A DNA stretch of 64,000 nucleotides from Streptomyces sp. PT12 (GCF_003311645.1 NZ_QEST01000141.1:1-64000); one strand, 5' to 3'; numbered from the stretch's first letter, positions 48,878 to 58,550 are shown. Numbers and translations: made by a program. Notes: a model not told the origin generated them from the sequence alone.

Positions 48878-50791
48878 GTGGCGGCGGAAGAGGTCTCCAA
48901 CGTCCCAGAGTCCGAGGGGGAGTTGGGCGGGACGCTGGCGCGGGTGCTGACGGTGCTGCGCTGCTCGGCGGCCGAACCCCGCCTCGGCGGCGTGCTGTTC
49001 TTTGACCTGGAGCCCGCGTTGCTGCCGCTCGTCGGCGAGTTGCTCGCGGATCTCGTGGAGGACGGCGCGCTCGTGGAGGACGGCGCGCGCCCCCGCGTCG
49101 TGACGCTTGGCTCGTGGGCGGCGCCCGAGGACCTGTGGCTGCGCACGGGCGTGACGGGGGAGGGGTTCGCGGTGCTGCCGGGGGCGCTGGTGGAAAGCGA
49201 GGGCGCGCCGCCGCCCGTGGTGCTCGTGCCCGACCTCGGCCATGCCGCGCTGCCGGTGACGCAGGCCGCGGTCACGCTGCTCGACGCCGACGCGGCGGCG
49301 GCGGCGGAGCTGTTCGGGCACAGCATGCGCTGGCGGCCGATGGCCCGCTGGCTGGCCGCGGTGGGGCGGGCGGAGGCGGGGCGGCTCTCGCCGCACCTGC
49401 TCGACCGCTTCCCCGTGCGGGTGGACGCGGCGTCGGCGCATCGGGAGTTGCGCGCGCTCAGGAGGCGCGCGCCGACGCGCGCCGACGATCGCACGCTGCT
49501 GCGCACGGCGTTGGCCGCGCAGGCCGCGCGGCCCGCGCCTCCCTGGGCGGGCCCGCCGCCCGCCCTCACCGCCGAGGCGGCCCGCGAGGTGGTCGCGCTC
49601 ATGCCCTCGAACGCGAGTAGGCGCCGCGATCTGGCGCTCGCCAGGACGGCGCGCGCCCTCGCCCGCGCGGCCGGGCGCGCCCGCGTGGGCACGGCGGCGG
49701 TGCGCGAGGCCGCCGCGCTGCTCGGCCTGCCCGCGCCGCCGCCCGATGACGAAGGGCGCGAGGAGGCCGACCGCGATCCCGCGCCCTCGCCCACGAACGG
49801 GCGAACTCCCGCCCCCGCGGGGGGACTTGAGTCTGCGGGGGCCGTCCAGGCGCCGCGGGGGCAGCGGGTGCGCCCGGTCACGGCGGGCAGGGCGCCCGTT
49901 CCGCTCGAGCCCGCGACCGCGCCCCCGGTGGGCGGGGACCGCGGGCCCTATCCGGAGGACGACCCTGAGGCGCTGCCGCGCTTCGGATCGTTGCGCGCGC
50001 CCCGCGCGAGCCGAGTGGCGCGCGCTGGCGCGGGCCCATCGCGCGGTCACCCCGTCGGCGTCAGGCCCGCCCGGGACCTGCGCGATGTGGCGCTGATCCC
50101 CACGCTGCTCGAGGCCGCGCGCTTCCAGCGGATCCGCCGCGCGCGGGGGAGCCGCGCGGAGGGGCTGCTGGTCAACGCGGCCGATCTGCGCCAGTACCGC
50201 CGCCGACCCGACAGCGGCCGTGCGCTGGTGCTCGTCCTGGACCACACGTGCCACGCGGGCTGGGACTGGGCCCCGGCCCTCGCGCCCCATCTGCGCTGGT
50301 CGTACCACCACAACGCCTCGGTCTCGATCGTGGAGTTCGGGCACGAGGACGCCGCGGACGAGCTGACCGCCGAGCGCTACCGCGTGGACTCGCTGCTCCA
50401 CCCGCGCGTGCTCGCCTCCCTTAACCGCCCGCCCGGGATGGCCAGTCCGCTCGCCCACGCCCTCGACCTCGCGGTGCAGGAGCTGCGCAGGCTGCAACGC
50501 AACGGGCGGGCCGCGCTCGAACACGCGCTGCTCGTCGTGGTGACGGACGGGCGGGGCAACGTTCCGCTGAACGCCAGCCTCAGCGGGCGGCCCCCGCGGC
50601 GCGTCGGGCGTGAGGGCGTGAACGACGCGCTGCGGGTGGCCGCCGCCGTGCGCACCCTGCCCAGGGCGGAGCCCGTGGTGATCGCCCCCGCGCCCGATGT
50701 CCACCCCGAGCTGGCCGCCGAGCTGGCCGAGGCGCTCGGCGGGCGGCTGGTCGCCGCGGCGCGGCGCGCCGGGGCGGGGGAGCGCGCGTGA
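48878..50791 (+). CDS. vWA-domain partner of the MoxR ATPase (ChlD-like)
   Basis: A 637-residue protein. The N-terminal 300 residues resemble a degenerate AAA/lid region with no P-loop (LLPLVGELLADLVEDG ... LSPHLLDRFPVRVD ... ALARTARALARAAGRARVGTAAVREAAALLGLP). A Pro-rich linker follows, then a vWA domain from about residue 450: ALVLVLDHTCHAGWDWA, PGMASPLAHALDLAVQEL and LLVVVTDGRGN. The usual DxSxS metal motif reads DHTCH, so metal binding is altered while the later Asp is kept. It starts 3 nt after the MoxR stop and overlaps the CHAT gene as ATGA. In MoxR-vWA pairs this subunit links ATP hydrolysis to a target. Confidence 0.82.
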   Translation: MAAEEVSNVPESEGELGGTLARVLTVLRCSAAEPRLGGVLFFDLEPALLPLVGELLADLVEDGALVEDGARPRVVTLGSWAAPEDLWLRTGVTGEGFAVLPGALVESEGAPPPVVLVPDLGHAALPVTQAAVTLLDADAAAAAELFGHSMRWRPMARWLAAVGRAEAGRLSPHLLDRFPVRVDAASAHRELRALRRRAPTRADDRTLLRTALAAQAARPAPPWAGPPPALTAEAAREVVALMPSNASRRRDLALARTARALARAAGRARVGTAAVREAAALLGLPAPPPDDEGREEADRDPAPSPTNGRTPAPAGGLESAGAVQAPRGQRVRPVTAGRAPVPLEPATAPPVGGDRGPYPEDDPEALPRFGSLRAPRASRVARAGAGPSRGHPVGVRPARDLRDVALIPTLLEAARFQRIRRARGSRAEGLLVNAADLRQYRRRPDSGRALVLVLDHTCHAGWDWAPALAPHLRWSYHHNASVSIVEFGHEDAADELTAERYRVDSLLHPRVLASLNRPPGMASPLAHALDLAVQELRRLQRNGRAALEHALLVVVTDGRGNVPLNASLSGRPPRRVGREGVNDALRVAAAVRTLPRAEPVVIAPAPDVHPELAAELAEALGGRLVAAARRAGAGERA

Positions 50792-52098
50792 ACGAGCCAG
50801 GGATACGGGCCTTCCTCGGCGCCGACCGCGCCGCCGAGCCAGCGGTGGCCCCCTCGACCGACCCCTCCGCCGCACGCCCCATCGCACGCCCCGCCGAACG
50901 CCCCGCCGAACCCCCGCCCCCGGCAAGCCCGTTCGAGGCGCGGCCCGCTGGCCTGGCCGACGCGCTGCCGCCCGATGTCGCCCTGCTGCGGGTCACCGCC
51001 ACCTCGCACGGCGGCAGCGAACGGCTCACCCTGAGCTGGCACCACAGGGGAACGATGCGGACCGCGCCCGACGAACGGCTGTCCGTGCAGGGGCCGTTGT
51101 CCGAGCTGTCGCTGGCCGCGCTGGTCGCGCGCGCCGCGGCCGAGGGGGAGGGGAAGCGCGCCTGGCGGGCGGCGTACTACGACATCATGAACTGGTGGCT
51201 CCCCGAGACCCGACTCGGCGAGTGGCTGCGGGAGTTACTGGCCGCCGCGGGCCAACCGCGGCTTGTCGTCTGGGACAACACCCCCTATGACATCCCCTGG
51301 GAGCTGCTCTACCACCAGCCCGCGCGATCCACGCGGCGCGACGGGGATGCCGAACGCGAGGGTTGGCTGGGCGAGTTGATCCCCGTCGTCCGCTGGGTCA
51401 GCGTCTACGACGGCGCCCGCGCCCGGTCCTACTCGGCCGAGCGGCACGCCAGCGAGGGCGGCGTGCTGATGCTGGAGGACGAGCGGTTCGCCGACGGGCG
51501 CGACGACTTCGGGCGCTATCTGGTCGAGCCGCCCACCCGAACCGTCCAGGCGCTGATGCACCGGCTCGCCCAGCCGGTCGAGCCGTTCGGGCTGCTGCTG
51601 ATCCGCTGCCATGGCGTTCACTCGCCCGCGTCGCGGCACTTCTCGCTTGGCGGCCTGTCACTCAACGAGTACACCGACTTCCCCATGACGGCGCTCGACG
51701 TCCACCGCGCGCCTGTGCTGCTCAACGCGTGCTCCTCGGGCCGGACCGTGCGCGACCCGCGCAGGCCGGGCGCCGGCGCGCGCGGCTTCCCCGAGCTGTT
51801 CCTGCGCCGGGGCGCGAGCGCCGTTATCGCGACCGTCGGCGACATCGACCTCAACCACTCGCACGACTTCGCCCTGCGGCTCCTGCACGAGGCCGAGGAG
51901 GGGCCCACGCGGTTCGCCGACGCGCTGCACCGGCACCGCGGCCACTACGCCAGGCGCGCCCGGCGCACGCCCGATGCGGAGGACCGGCGCGCGGAGGCGG
52001 ACTTCAGGCTGTTCCTGCACAGCTTCCTCTATGTGTACTACGGGCACCCCGACTCCAGCCTGCGCGTCGTCGCCCCCGACCCGCGGGAGGCGCCATGA
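50788..52098 (+). CDS. CHAT-domain caspase-like protease
   Basis: A 436-residue protein. A Pro/Ala-rich N terminus (residues 1-60) precedes a CHAT domain. VVWDNTPYDIPWELLY is the family entry motif; the catalytic His275 lies in LLIRCHGVHS and Cys315 in VLLNACSSGRT, the caspase-superfamily dyad. VIATVGDIDLNHSHDFALRLLHEA closes the domain. Such proteases act as effectors or processing enzymes in bacterial immunity and programmed death. It lies between the vWA and TIR/STAND genes with overlaps on both sides. The reading frame is intact. Confidence 0.9.
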   Translation: MNEPGIRAFLGADRAAEPAVAPSTDPSAARPIARPAERPAEPPPPASPFEARPAGLADALPPDVALLRVTATSHGGSERLTLSWHHRGTMRTAPDERLSVQGPLSELSLAALVARAAAEGEGKRAWRAAYYDIMNWWLPETRLGEWLRELLAAAGQPRLVVWDNTPYDIPWELLYHQPARSTRRDGDAEREGWLGELIPVVRWVSVYDGARARSYSAERHASEGGVLMLEDERFADGRDDFGRYLVEPPTRTVQALMHRLAQPVEPFGLLLIRCHGVHSPASRHFSLGGLSLNEYTDFPMTALDVHRAPVLLNACSSGRTVRDPRRPGAGARGFPELFLRRGASAVIATVGDIDLNHSHDFALRLLHEAEEGPTRFADALHRHRGHYARRARRTPDAEDRRAEADFRLFLHSFLYVYYGHPDSSLRVVAPDPREAP

Positions 52099-55000
52099 TG
52101 GAGCCGCCCGCCCCCGCGGCGGCCGAGCCGCTGGTCGCGCTGCGCCCGGTCGTCGGCTGGCCGCGCCGGATGGCGCCGGGGCGCGCCCATGTCATCACCG
52201 TCGACCTGGAGTTGGCGGATCCGGCGGGGCCATGGCCGTACGAGCGGGAGGAGTTCGAGATCGGCTGCATGCTCGACGGCCGCCCCGGGATCACCGTCGA
52301 GGCGGTCGGCGTCCCCGCCGTGGTGCTGCACCGGTTCGGCGGGACATACGGCCCGGCGCGCTTTGTCGCGCAGGTCGACGAGGCGCCGGGGCCCGAGGCC
52401 GAGGGCCCGCTGCTGCTGACGCTGGTGACGGCGGGCGGCGTCCCGTTCCGCACCGTGCCGCTCGGCGTCACGATCGGCGGCGGCAACGGAACGGACCACC
52501 GCGCGCCGCCCCTTCACCGGCCGGGGGAGCGCGTCGCGCCGCGCGCCCCCGAGCCCGTCGTGCTCCTGCCCGCCGCGACCGCCGAGGCCGAGGCGCTTGA
52601 AGCCGGGGCGCTTGAAGCCGGGGCACCCGAGCCCGGGACCGACGCCGGGCCCTACGCCGAGGCGCCCGAGGCCGAGGCCGGGATGGAGCCCGCCGCCGAC
52701 CAGGCGCGCTGGCTGCGGCTGCTCGTCGCCATCGCGGCGGGCGCCGCCGCGGCGGGCCTGCCCGGCATGGCCGTCACCACGATCGCGCGCGCCCTGATCC
52801 GCAGGGCCGCCGTGCGGAGCGCGCGCGTGGTCATCAGCTTCGCGGGCTTCGACCGCGCCTGGGCCGTCTGGATCGGCGACCGGCTCGAACGCGGCGGCTG
52901 GCACGTCGCGTTCCAGCGCTGGACCGCCGTGGCCGACGCGCCCCTCGACGAGCTGCTGCGCGATCTGCTGCTGGTCGACGGCCACATCGTCGTCGTGCTC
53001 AGCGAGCGATATGTCGCGCTCGGCCGCCGCGACGTCGAGGAGTGGAATGCCGCGCTGCGCGCCGTCGTCGCGCCCCACGCGCACCGCTTCCGCCTGGTGG
53101 CGGTCGGCCCGGGCGACTGGCCCGACGAGGCGCTGGCGCTCGGGCCCGTTGTCGAGCTGTGGAGGGGCGGCGCGGCCGAGGCCGAGGCACGCCTCGCCGC
53201 GCTGCTCGGGCCGTCCCCCGCGGGCGCGCCCCCGGCGCGCGCCCCCCGCGCCGAGGGCCCGCGCTTCCCCGGCGCCCAGCCGAGCGTGTGGGGCAGGGTG
53301 CCGCAGCGCAACGCCCGTTTCACGGGGCGCGAGGGGGCCCTGCAACGCGTCTACGACCTGCTCCAGGGCGCAGAGCCGGGCGCCGCCGTGATCACCCTGC
53401 TCGGCCTCTCGGGCGTCGGGAAGACGCAGATCGCGGCCGAGTACGCCCACCGTTTCGCCTCCGAGTACGACGTCGTGTGGTGGGTGGCGGCCGACCGGCG
53501 AGGCGAGGTGCGGCGGTGGCTCGCCGAGCTGGCCCCGCACCTGGGCCTGGCCACGGGGCCCGAGTACGGCGAGCGGCTGCGGGCGGTGGCCGACGCGCTG
53601 CGCCGGGGGCGCCCGCACGCCAGGTGGCTGCTGGTGTTCGACGGCGCCGACGAGCCGGGCGACGTGGCCGATCTGCTGCCCAACGGCCCGGGTCATGTGA
53701 TCATCACCTCGCAGAATCGCGAGTGGGCCGAGTACAACGCCGCCGTCCACGAGGTCCACCTCTACGACCGCGCCGAGTCCGTCGCGTTCATCCGCCGCCG
53801 CGCCCCCAGGATCCGCCCCGACGAGGCCGACCGGCTCGCCGAGACGCTGGGCGACATGCCGCTGGTGCTCGACCAGGCCGCTGGCTGGCTCAACGACGCG
53901 GACATGTCCGTCGACGCGTACCTCGCGCTGCTGGGCGGCGACGCCGTCCCCGGTGGCCCGGACGGGCCGCGCGTCGCGGCCGACTTCCCGATGACGTACT
54001 TCGCGACGTTCACGCTGCTGCTCGGCAAGCTCGAGGAGACGGTCCCCGAGTCCGTCGAACTGCTGCGGCTATGCGCCTTCTTCGCCCCTGGCGCCATCCC
54101 CGTCGACCTGATCCATGGCATCCCCGAGGACCAACTGGCCAATGAGGGCGCCGCGTTGGTCCGTGACCCCCGGCGGGAGGCCGCCGCGGTGGCCGCGTTG
54201 ACGCAGTACTCCGTCATCCGCTGGGAGTCGGGCGGCGGCGAGGGCGGCGGCGACGGGGGGAGCGGCGAAGAGGGCGGCGATCACATCCATCTGCACCCGA
54301 TGGTCCACAGGACCGTCCGCCTGGGCCTGACCCCCGCGCAGCGCGACCGCTACTCCCGCGCCGTGCGCCGCTCGCTCGCCGCCGCCAACCCCGGCGCGCC
54401 ATGGGACCCCGGGCGCTGGCCCGGGTTCGCCAGGATCGTGCCGCACCTGGAGCCCTCCGGCGCGCTGACCAGCCACGACGCCACCATGCACCGGCTTCTC
54501 TTCCACTGCCTGAACTACTTTCACTCCTCAGGCGAGTACACCGCGGGCGTCCGGCTCGCCGAGCACGCCATGGACGCCTGGCGGCGGGAGTTCGGTGACG
54601 ACGACCCGCGCGTATGGGATCTGGCGTCGCAGCACGCGACCCTGTTGCGCGCCACCGGCGCATACGCCGCGTCCGAGCGCCTTGACCGGCGGGTCATCGC
54701 CCGGCTCTCCGCCCTGCGCGGCCCCCGCGACCTCACCGTGCTGCGCGCCGCCGAGGGCCTGTGCGCCGACCTCAGCGGGCTAGCCCGCTACGACGAGGCG
54801 ATGAGCGTGGGGAGCGACGTGCTGGCCCGCTATCTGGAGCAGGTCGGCGAGCGGCACCCCCGCACCCTCAACGCCCGCCACAACCTCGCCGCCTCGCTGC
54901 GCCTCGCGGGCCGCTACGCCGAGGCGCTGGACCTCGACCGCCGCAACCTCGCCGCCCGCGAACAGGTGCACGGCCCCCGGCACAGCAGAACCCTGGCCTC

Positions 55001-55574
55001 CCACAACGCGCACGCCCTCGACCTGCGGCTGCTCGGCTCTCCCGCGGCCGCCGCCGCGCTGCTCGAACCCACCGTGGCCGAGCACCGCTCCGCCCTTGGC
55101 CGCGACCACCCGCAGACCCTGGCCGCCGAGTGGAACGCCGCCATGTGCCAACTCTCCTCCGACACACGGGAGATGGGCGAGCGCGGCCATGCCGCGCTGG
55201 CCGCGCTCCTCGAACGCGTCGAGCGCGTCCTCGGCCGCACCGCGCCCCTCGCGCTGAGCATCGCGGCCTGCTACTCGTTCGCCCAGCGCGCGCACGGCGA
55301 CCTCGACCGCGCCCGCGACCTGGGCGAACGCGTGCTCGCCGACTACCGCGCCGCGCTCGGCGACGCGCACCCCTTCACCATCGGCGCCCTCGCCAACCAC
55401 ACCCTTGTGCTGCGCGCGGCCGGGGAGCGCGAGGCGGCGGCGGCGCTCGCCGAGCGCTGCGTCGCGGACATGCGCCGCGCGCTCGGCCGCGACCACCCGT
55501 GGACGCGGATCGTCGAGGCCAACGCCACCGGCGCCGCCGACCCGCCGCTGGCGTTCGAACCCCTCGTCGTATGA
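52095..55574 (+). CDS. TIR / NB-ARC (STAND) / TPR signalling protein
   Basis: An 1159-residue protein. Residues 1-225: beta-rich N-terminal domain and acidic linker. Residues about 243-370: TIR domain (ARVVISFAGFDRAWAVWIGDRLERGGWHVAFQRW ... IVVVLSERY ... RRDVEEWNAAL) with candidate catalytic Glu315/316 before Trp. P-loop GLSGVGKT at 437-444, then the rest of NB-ARC (WLLVFDGADEPGDVADLLP, HVIITSQNREWA, LPLVLDQAAGWL-like). Residues about 800-1135: TPR repeats (LNARHNLAASLRLAGRYAEALDL and more). The C terminus LAFEPLVV resembles the end of FxSxx-COOH system TPR proteins. It would sense ligand by TPR, oligomerise by NTP and signal through TIR. Two ATGs at 52095 and 52098 fall on the CHAT stop. Confidence 0.9.
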   Translation: MMEPPAPAAAEPLVALRPVVGWPRRMAPGRAHVITVDLELADPAGPWPYEREEFEIGCMLDGRPGITVEAVGVPAVVLHRFGGTYGPARFVAQVDEAPGPEAEGPLLLTLVTAGGVPFRTVPLGVTIGGGNGTDHRAPPLHRPGERVAPRAPEPVVLLPAATAEAEALEAGALEAGAPEPGTDAGPYAEAPEAEAGMEPAADQARWLRLLVAIAAGAAAAGLPGMAVTTIARALIRRAAVRSARVVISFAGFDRAWAVWIGDRLERGGWHVAFQRWTAVADAPLDELLRDLLLVDGHIVVVLSERYVALGRRDVEEWNAALRAVVAPHAHRFRLVAVGPGDWPDEALALGPVVELWRGGAAEAEARLAALLGPSPAGAPPARAPRAEGPRFPGAQPSVWGRVPQRNARFTGREGALQRVYDLLQGAEPGAAVITLLGLSGVGKTQIAAEYAHRFASEYDVVWWVAADRRGEVRRWLAELAPHLGLATGPEYGERLRAVADALRRGRPHARWLLVFDGADEPGDVADLLPNGPGHVIITSQNREWAEYNAAVHEVHLYDRAESVAFIRRRAPRIRPDEADRLAETLGDMPLVLDQAAGWLNDADMSVDAYLALLGGDAVPGGPDGPRVAADFPMTYFATFTLLLGKLEETVPESVELLRLCAFFAPGAIPVDLIHGIPEDQLANEGAALVRDPRREAAAVAALTQYSVIRWESGGGEGGGDGGSGEEGGDHIHLHPMVHRTVRLGLTPAQRDRYSRAVRRSLAAANPGAPWDPGRWPGFARIVPHLEPSGALTSHDATMHRLLFHCLNYFHSSGEYTAGVRLAEHAMDAWRREFGDDDPRVWDLASQHATLLRATGAYAASERLDRRVIARLSALRGPRDLTVLRAAEGLCADLSGLARYDEAMSVGSDVLARYLEQVGERHPRTLNARHNLAASLRLAGRYAEALDLDRRNLAAREQVHGPRHSRTLASHNAHALDLRLLGSPAAAAALLEPTVAEHRSALGRDHPQTLAAEWNAAMCQLSSDTREMGERGHAALAALLERVERVLGRTAPLALSIAACYSFAQRAHGDLDRARDLGERVLADYRAALGDAHPFTIGALANHTLVLRAAGEREAAAALAERCVADMRRALGRDHPWTRIVEANATGAADPPLAFEPLVV

Positions 55575-55599
55575 GCCGCTCCTTGTGCGGAACGGGGCC

Positions 55600-56889
55600 C
55601 TACTCCCGTGCCCCGCCCGCCCGTTCGCCGTCCACGTCGCGCAGCAGCCGCGCGGTGACCAGCGTCGAGAGCGCCGATGCGTCCCCGCTCGGCGCGCCGC
55701 CGTCCGTGCTGACCACCAGCGGCCTCGGCGCCTTCCCCGCGAGCGCGGCGCCCACTTCGAGCCTGCGGCGCGCCAACTCGTATTGCAGCACCGCTCTGTT
55801 GTCCCGGTACGCCTGCGCCAGGCGGCGCTGCGCCCTCGCCTCGTTCTCCGCCGCGATCAGCCCGCTGCGCCCGCCCGTCTCGATCTCGAACCGCACGCGC
55901 TGCGCGTTGGTCTCCTGCTCCTCGAGCAGCTGGGCGACCTCTTCGCGCGCCCTGTTGAGCGCGGCCCTGACCTCGACGATCCGCGCGTCGCGCACCTTCT
56001 TCGCCCGCTCGATGTCCATCTGGAGGCTGTCGATGCGGCGCTTCCTCGCCAGCGCCCACTCCTCCTCGTACGCCGCGCGCTCCTTCGCGATCCGCTCGCG
56101 GGTCGCCAGGTGCTGCTGGTACTGCGCGGGCAGCCGCACATCGGGGATGTTGCAGCCGGTGATCCGCACCCCGTAGTGCGAGAGCTGCCGGTTGAGCAGG
56201 TCCTGCATGTCGCCCACGTCGGAGCCGCGCAGGTCGTAGGCGCGCTCGGTCCGCACCTGCCGGGCGCGCTGCCTGATCGCGTCCTGCACCGCGTTGGACA
56301 GCACCAGGTCGAAGTTGCCCGCGCCGATGGTCCGCACGAACAGCACCGCGTCCGTGATGCGGAACTTCAGGAAGAACTCGATCGACCGCAGCGGCACGTT
56401 CTCCCGCGTCGGGCACGCCATCACCGGTGCGGAATAAGGGATTTCGGTCGCCGTGTCCACCACGAACTCCACGCGCGACCACGGGTGCCACAGATAGTGG
56501 CGGCCCGCCTGAAGGGTGCGCGCCACCGCGCCGTACAGCGTCAGGATGCCGTGCGTGCCCTGCTCGATCTCCACGATCGACGAGCGCCACCACCACAGCA
56601 CCCCGCCCAGCACGCCGAGCAGACCCGCGCCGTACGAGAGCGCCGCGAGCGTCCCGTACGCCACGCCGCCCGCGCCGTCCGCGTCCTTCGACGAGAGCAG
56701 CACCCCCGCCAGCACCGCCCAGACGCCGAACCACAGCGGCAGCAGCCACCACAGCCTGCGGCGGTGGCGCGGGATGATGACCGGGATCAACGTCCCTGCC
56801 TCGCCGCCGCGCAGGAGCTGGGCGACATCGCTCCAGGGCGCCACCGCTTCCGAGATCACCGACCTGCGGTGGGTGCGTGGCGTGCTCAT
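55600..56889 (-). CDS. SPFH/Band 7-domain membrane protein 1
   Basis: A 429-residue stomatin/prohibitin-type protein. Two N-terminal membrane helices (residues about 45-65 and 80-100) are followed by an SPFH domain (IVEIEQGTHGILTLYGAVARTLQAGRHYLWHPWSRVEFVVDTATEIPYSAP ... SIEFFLKFRITDAVLFVRTIGAGNFDLVLSNAVQDAIRQRAR) and a long Arg/Glu coiled coil (residues about 270-380). SPFH proteins form large membrane rings. It is coupled to the second SPFH gene (ATGA). The genes run toward the TIR/STAND gene and stop 25 bp from it, so they are convergent neighbours of the operon. Confidence 0.85.
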   Translation of the reverse strand: MSTPRTHRRSVISEAVAPWSDVAQLLRGGEAGTLIPVIIPRHRRRLWWLLPLWFGVWAVLAGVLLSSKDADGAGGVAYGTLAALSYGAGLLGVLGGVLWWWRSSIVEIEQGTHGILTLYGAVARTLQAGRHYLWHPWSRVEFVVDTATEIPYSAPVMACPTRENVPLRSIEFFLKFRITDAVLFVRTIGAGNFDLVLSNAVQDAIRQRARQVRTERAYDLRGSDVGDMQDLLNRQLSHYGVRITGCNIPDVRLPAQYQQHLATRERIAKERAAYEEEWALARKRRIDSLQMDIERAKKVRDARIVEVRAALNRAREEVAQLLEEQETNAQRVRFEIETGGRSGLIAAENEARAQRRLAQAYRDNRAVLQYELARRRLEVGAALAGKAPRPLVVSTDGGAPSGDASALSTLVTARLLRDVDGERAGGARE

Positions 56890-58550
56890 CGAACGTCCTC
56901 CGCCCCGCCGTTCGCCGCGGCGTCCGTCCCGTCGTCGGCCGTGGGCACCGTCGGCCGTTCCGCCTCAAGCAGCGCCTCGATCTCCGCCTCGCGCGCCGCG
57001 ATCCGCTCGCCGACCTCGGTCAGCCGGTCGCGCACCGCCGCCATGTCGGCCTCGGAGAACAGCTCGCCGCCGTGCTCGCCCACCAACTCCCGTGCCAGCC
57101 GCAGGAAGTCGACGCCCGCGTCGCCGTTGGCGCCGTCGCCGCCGATGCGCACAAGGCGCGGCAGGTGGTCCGCCACCTGCTCCAGCGTGTCCAACACCTG
57201 CTGCTGGTAGCGGTACTCCAGGATCTCGGGCGCCTCGGCCGCCGTCACCGCCCTGATGTCGAGCGCCTGCGCCTCGAGCAGCGCCGCGTTCGCCCGCGCC
57301 TCCGACTCGGCCTGCACATAACGCTGCTTGGCCAGCGCGCCCGCCCTGTTGGTCTCCCGCTCTACCGCCGTGTCCATCTGCGCCTGGTACTGGGCGATGT
57401 CCGCCTGGATCGCGGAGAGCGATTCGTGGCGCGTCGCCAACTCCTTGGTCAGATCGCCCTCGTCCTGCTCCTTGCGCAGCTGGAGCGCGTACTCGTGCGT
57501 GTACGCCTCCTTCGCCACCCGCACCATCTCGGGCGCGGCCAGGTGCATGCGGTAGGCGCGGTCGGACGGCTCGGCGTGCGTGATGTTGGCGTTGGTCAGC
57601 ATCACGGCGGGCAGGAACTGCTGGTTGAGCTGCTCGATCAGCCGCCCGCTGTCCTCGCCGACCATGTTGTAGATGCCGGCCGCCTCCTGCTCGTAGATGA
57701 GGCTGCGGATCGTCTCGCTGACCGCGTTGTTCAGCTTCTCCTCGAACCCGCGCACCGCGCCGAGCGTGTAGACGAACTCCACCGGGTCGCTGATGCGGAA
57801 CTGGATGAACAGGTCGATCGACGCGTTCACCCCGCCCTTCGTCGGCGCCTCCCGCACCGGCGTGTTGACGGGGTACTCGCGCGTCGTGTTCACGATGTAG
57901 GACACGCGCTTCCAGGGATTGAGCAGGATCACCCGGCCGGGGCCCACCACCTGCTCAAGCTTGCCAAACCGCGTGATCAACGCCTGGCAGCCGTCCGGCA
58001 CCATCACCATGCCCTGCCGCCACCACACGAACGCCACGGCGAGCAGCGCCAGGATCCAACTGTGCACCCCGAACAGGGGGTTGGTGGCCACGGACGAACC
58101 GCTCGCCCCCACGGCCGCCGCGCCCACCAGCACGGCGACCAGCAGCGTCAGCACCGGGAGCATGCTCAGCAACGAGCGCCCGCGTGGCAGCACCATCGGG
58201 CAGATCGCGTGCACCTGCCGCGTCCTGTCGCGGCGTTGCTCGCTGCGGTTCAACGCCTCGCCCGCGTCGTCGAGCGCGACCGTCTGCTGTGTCATCACCG
58301 TGTCGATGCCGCCTGCCTGGTCGCGCGCCGCGGGGAAGTCGGCGGCGTCCATGCCCCCGCCGGAATCGGCCGCCACGCCCGCGCCTGGCGAGCCGGGGGC
58401 GCCCGATGGGCCCGGTATTCCCTGGGACCCCTGTGGGCCGCCCCACTCGGCCAACTGCCCGCGCACCTCGCCCTCGACCGCCGCCCGCGGATCCGCCCCT
58501 CCGGCCACCGCGCGGGCAACTCTCCGTGCACTCTGCGTCATTCGCGCCAC
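56886..58550 (-). CDS. SPFH/Band 7-domain membrane protein 2 with collagen-like segment
   Basis: A 554-residue protein. Residues 38-58 are seven Gly-X-Y triplets, a short collagen-like tract. Two hydrophobic segments follow at about 127-176, then the SPFH domain (MVPDGCQALITRFGKLEQVVGPGRVILLNPWKRVSYIVNTTREYPVNTP ... ASIDLFIQFRISDPVEFVYTLGAVRGFEEKLNNAVSETIRSLI) and a coiled coil to about residue 450. The start is GTG 58550 after GAGGGGGGAAC, or ATG 58541. It is first of the two-gene operon and likely hetero-oligomerises with protein 1. Confidence 0.85.
   Translation of the reverse strand: MARMTQSARRVARAVAGGADPRAAVEGEVRGQLAEWGGPQGSQGIPGPSGAPGSPGAGVAADSGGGMDAADFPAARDQAGGIDTVMTQQTVALDDAGEALNRSEQRRDRTRQVHAICPMVLPRGRSLLSMLPVLTLLVAVLVGAAAVGASGSSVATNPLFGVHSWILALLAVAFVWWRQGMVMVPDGCQALITRFGKLEQVVGPGRVILLNPWKRVSYIVNTTREYPVNTPVREAPTKGGVNASIDLFIQFRISDPVEFVYTLGAVRGFEEKLNNAVSETIRSLIYEQEAAGIYNMVGEDSGRLIEQLNQQFLPAVMLTNANITHAEPSDRAYRMHLAAPEMVRVAKEAYTHEYALQLRKEQDEGDLTKELATRHESLSAIQADIAQYQAQMDTAVERETNRAGALAKQRYVQAESEARANAALLEAQALDIRAVTAAEAPEILEYRYQQQVLDTLEQVADHLPRLVRIGGDGANGDAGVDFLRLARELVGEHGGELFSEADMAAVRDRLTEVGERIAAREAEIEALLEAERPTVPTADDGTDAAANGGAEDVR

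Noticed and set aside
55343-56968. 541-codon minus-strand frame overlapping the first SPFH gene
   Set aside because: Shadow in another frame; the 429-residue SPFH protein has the domain and the coupled start.
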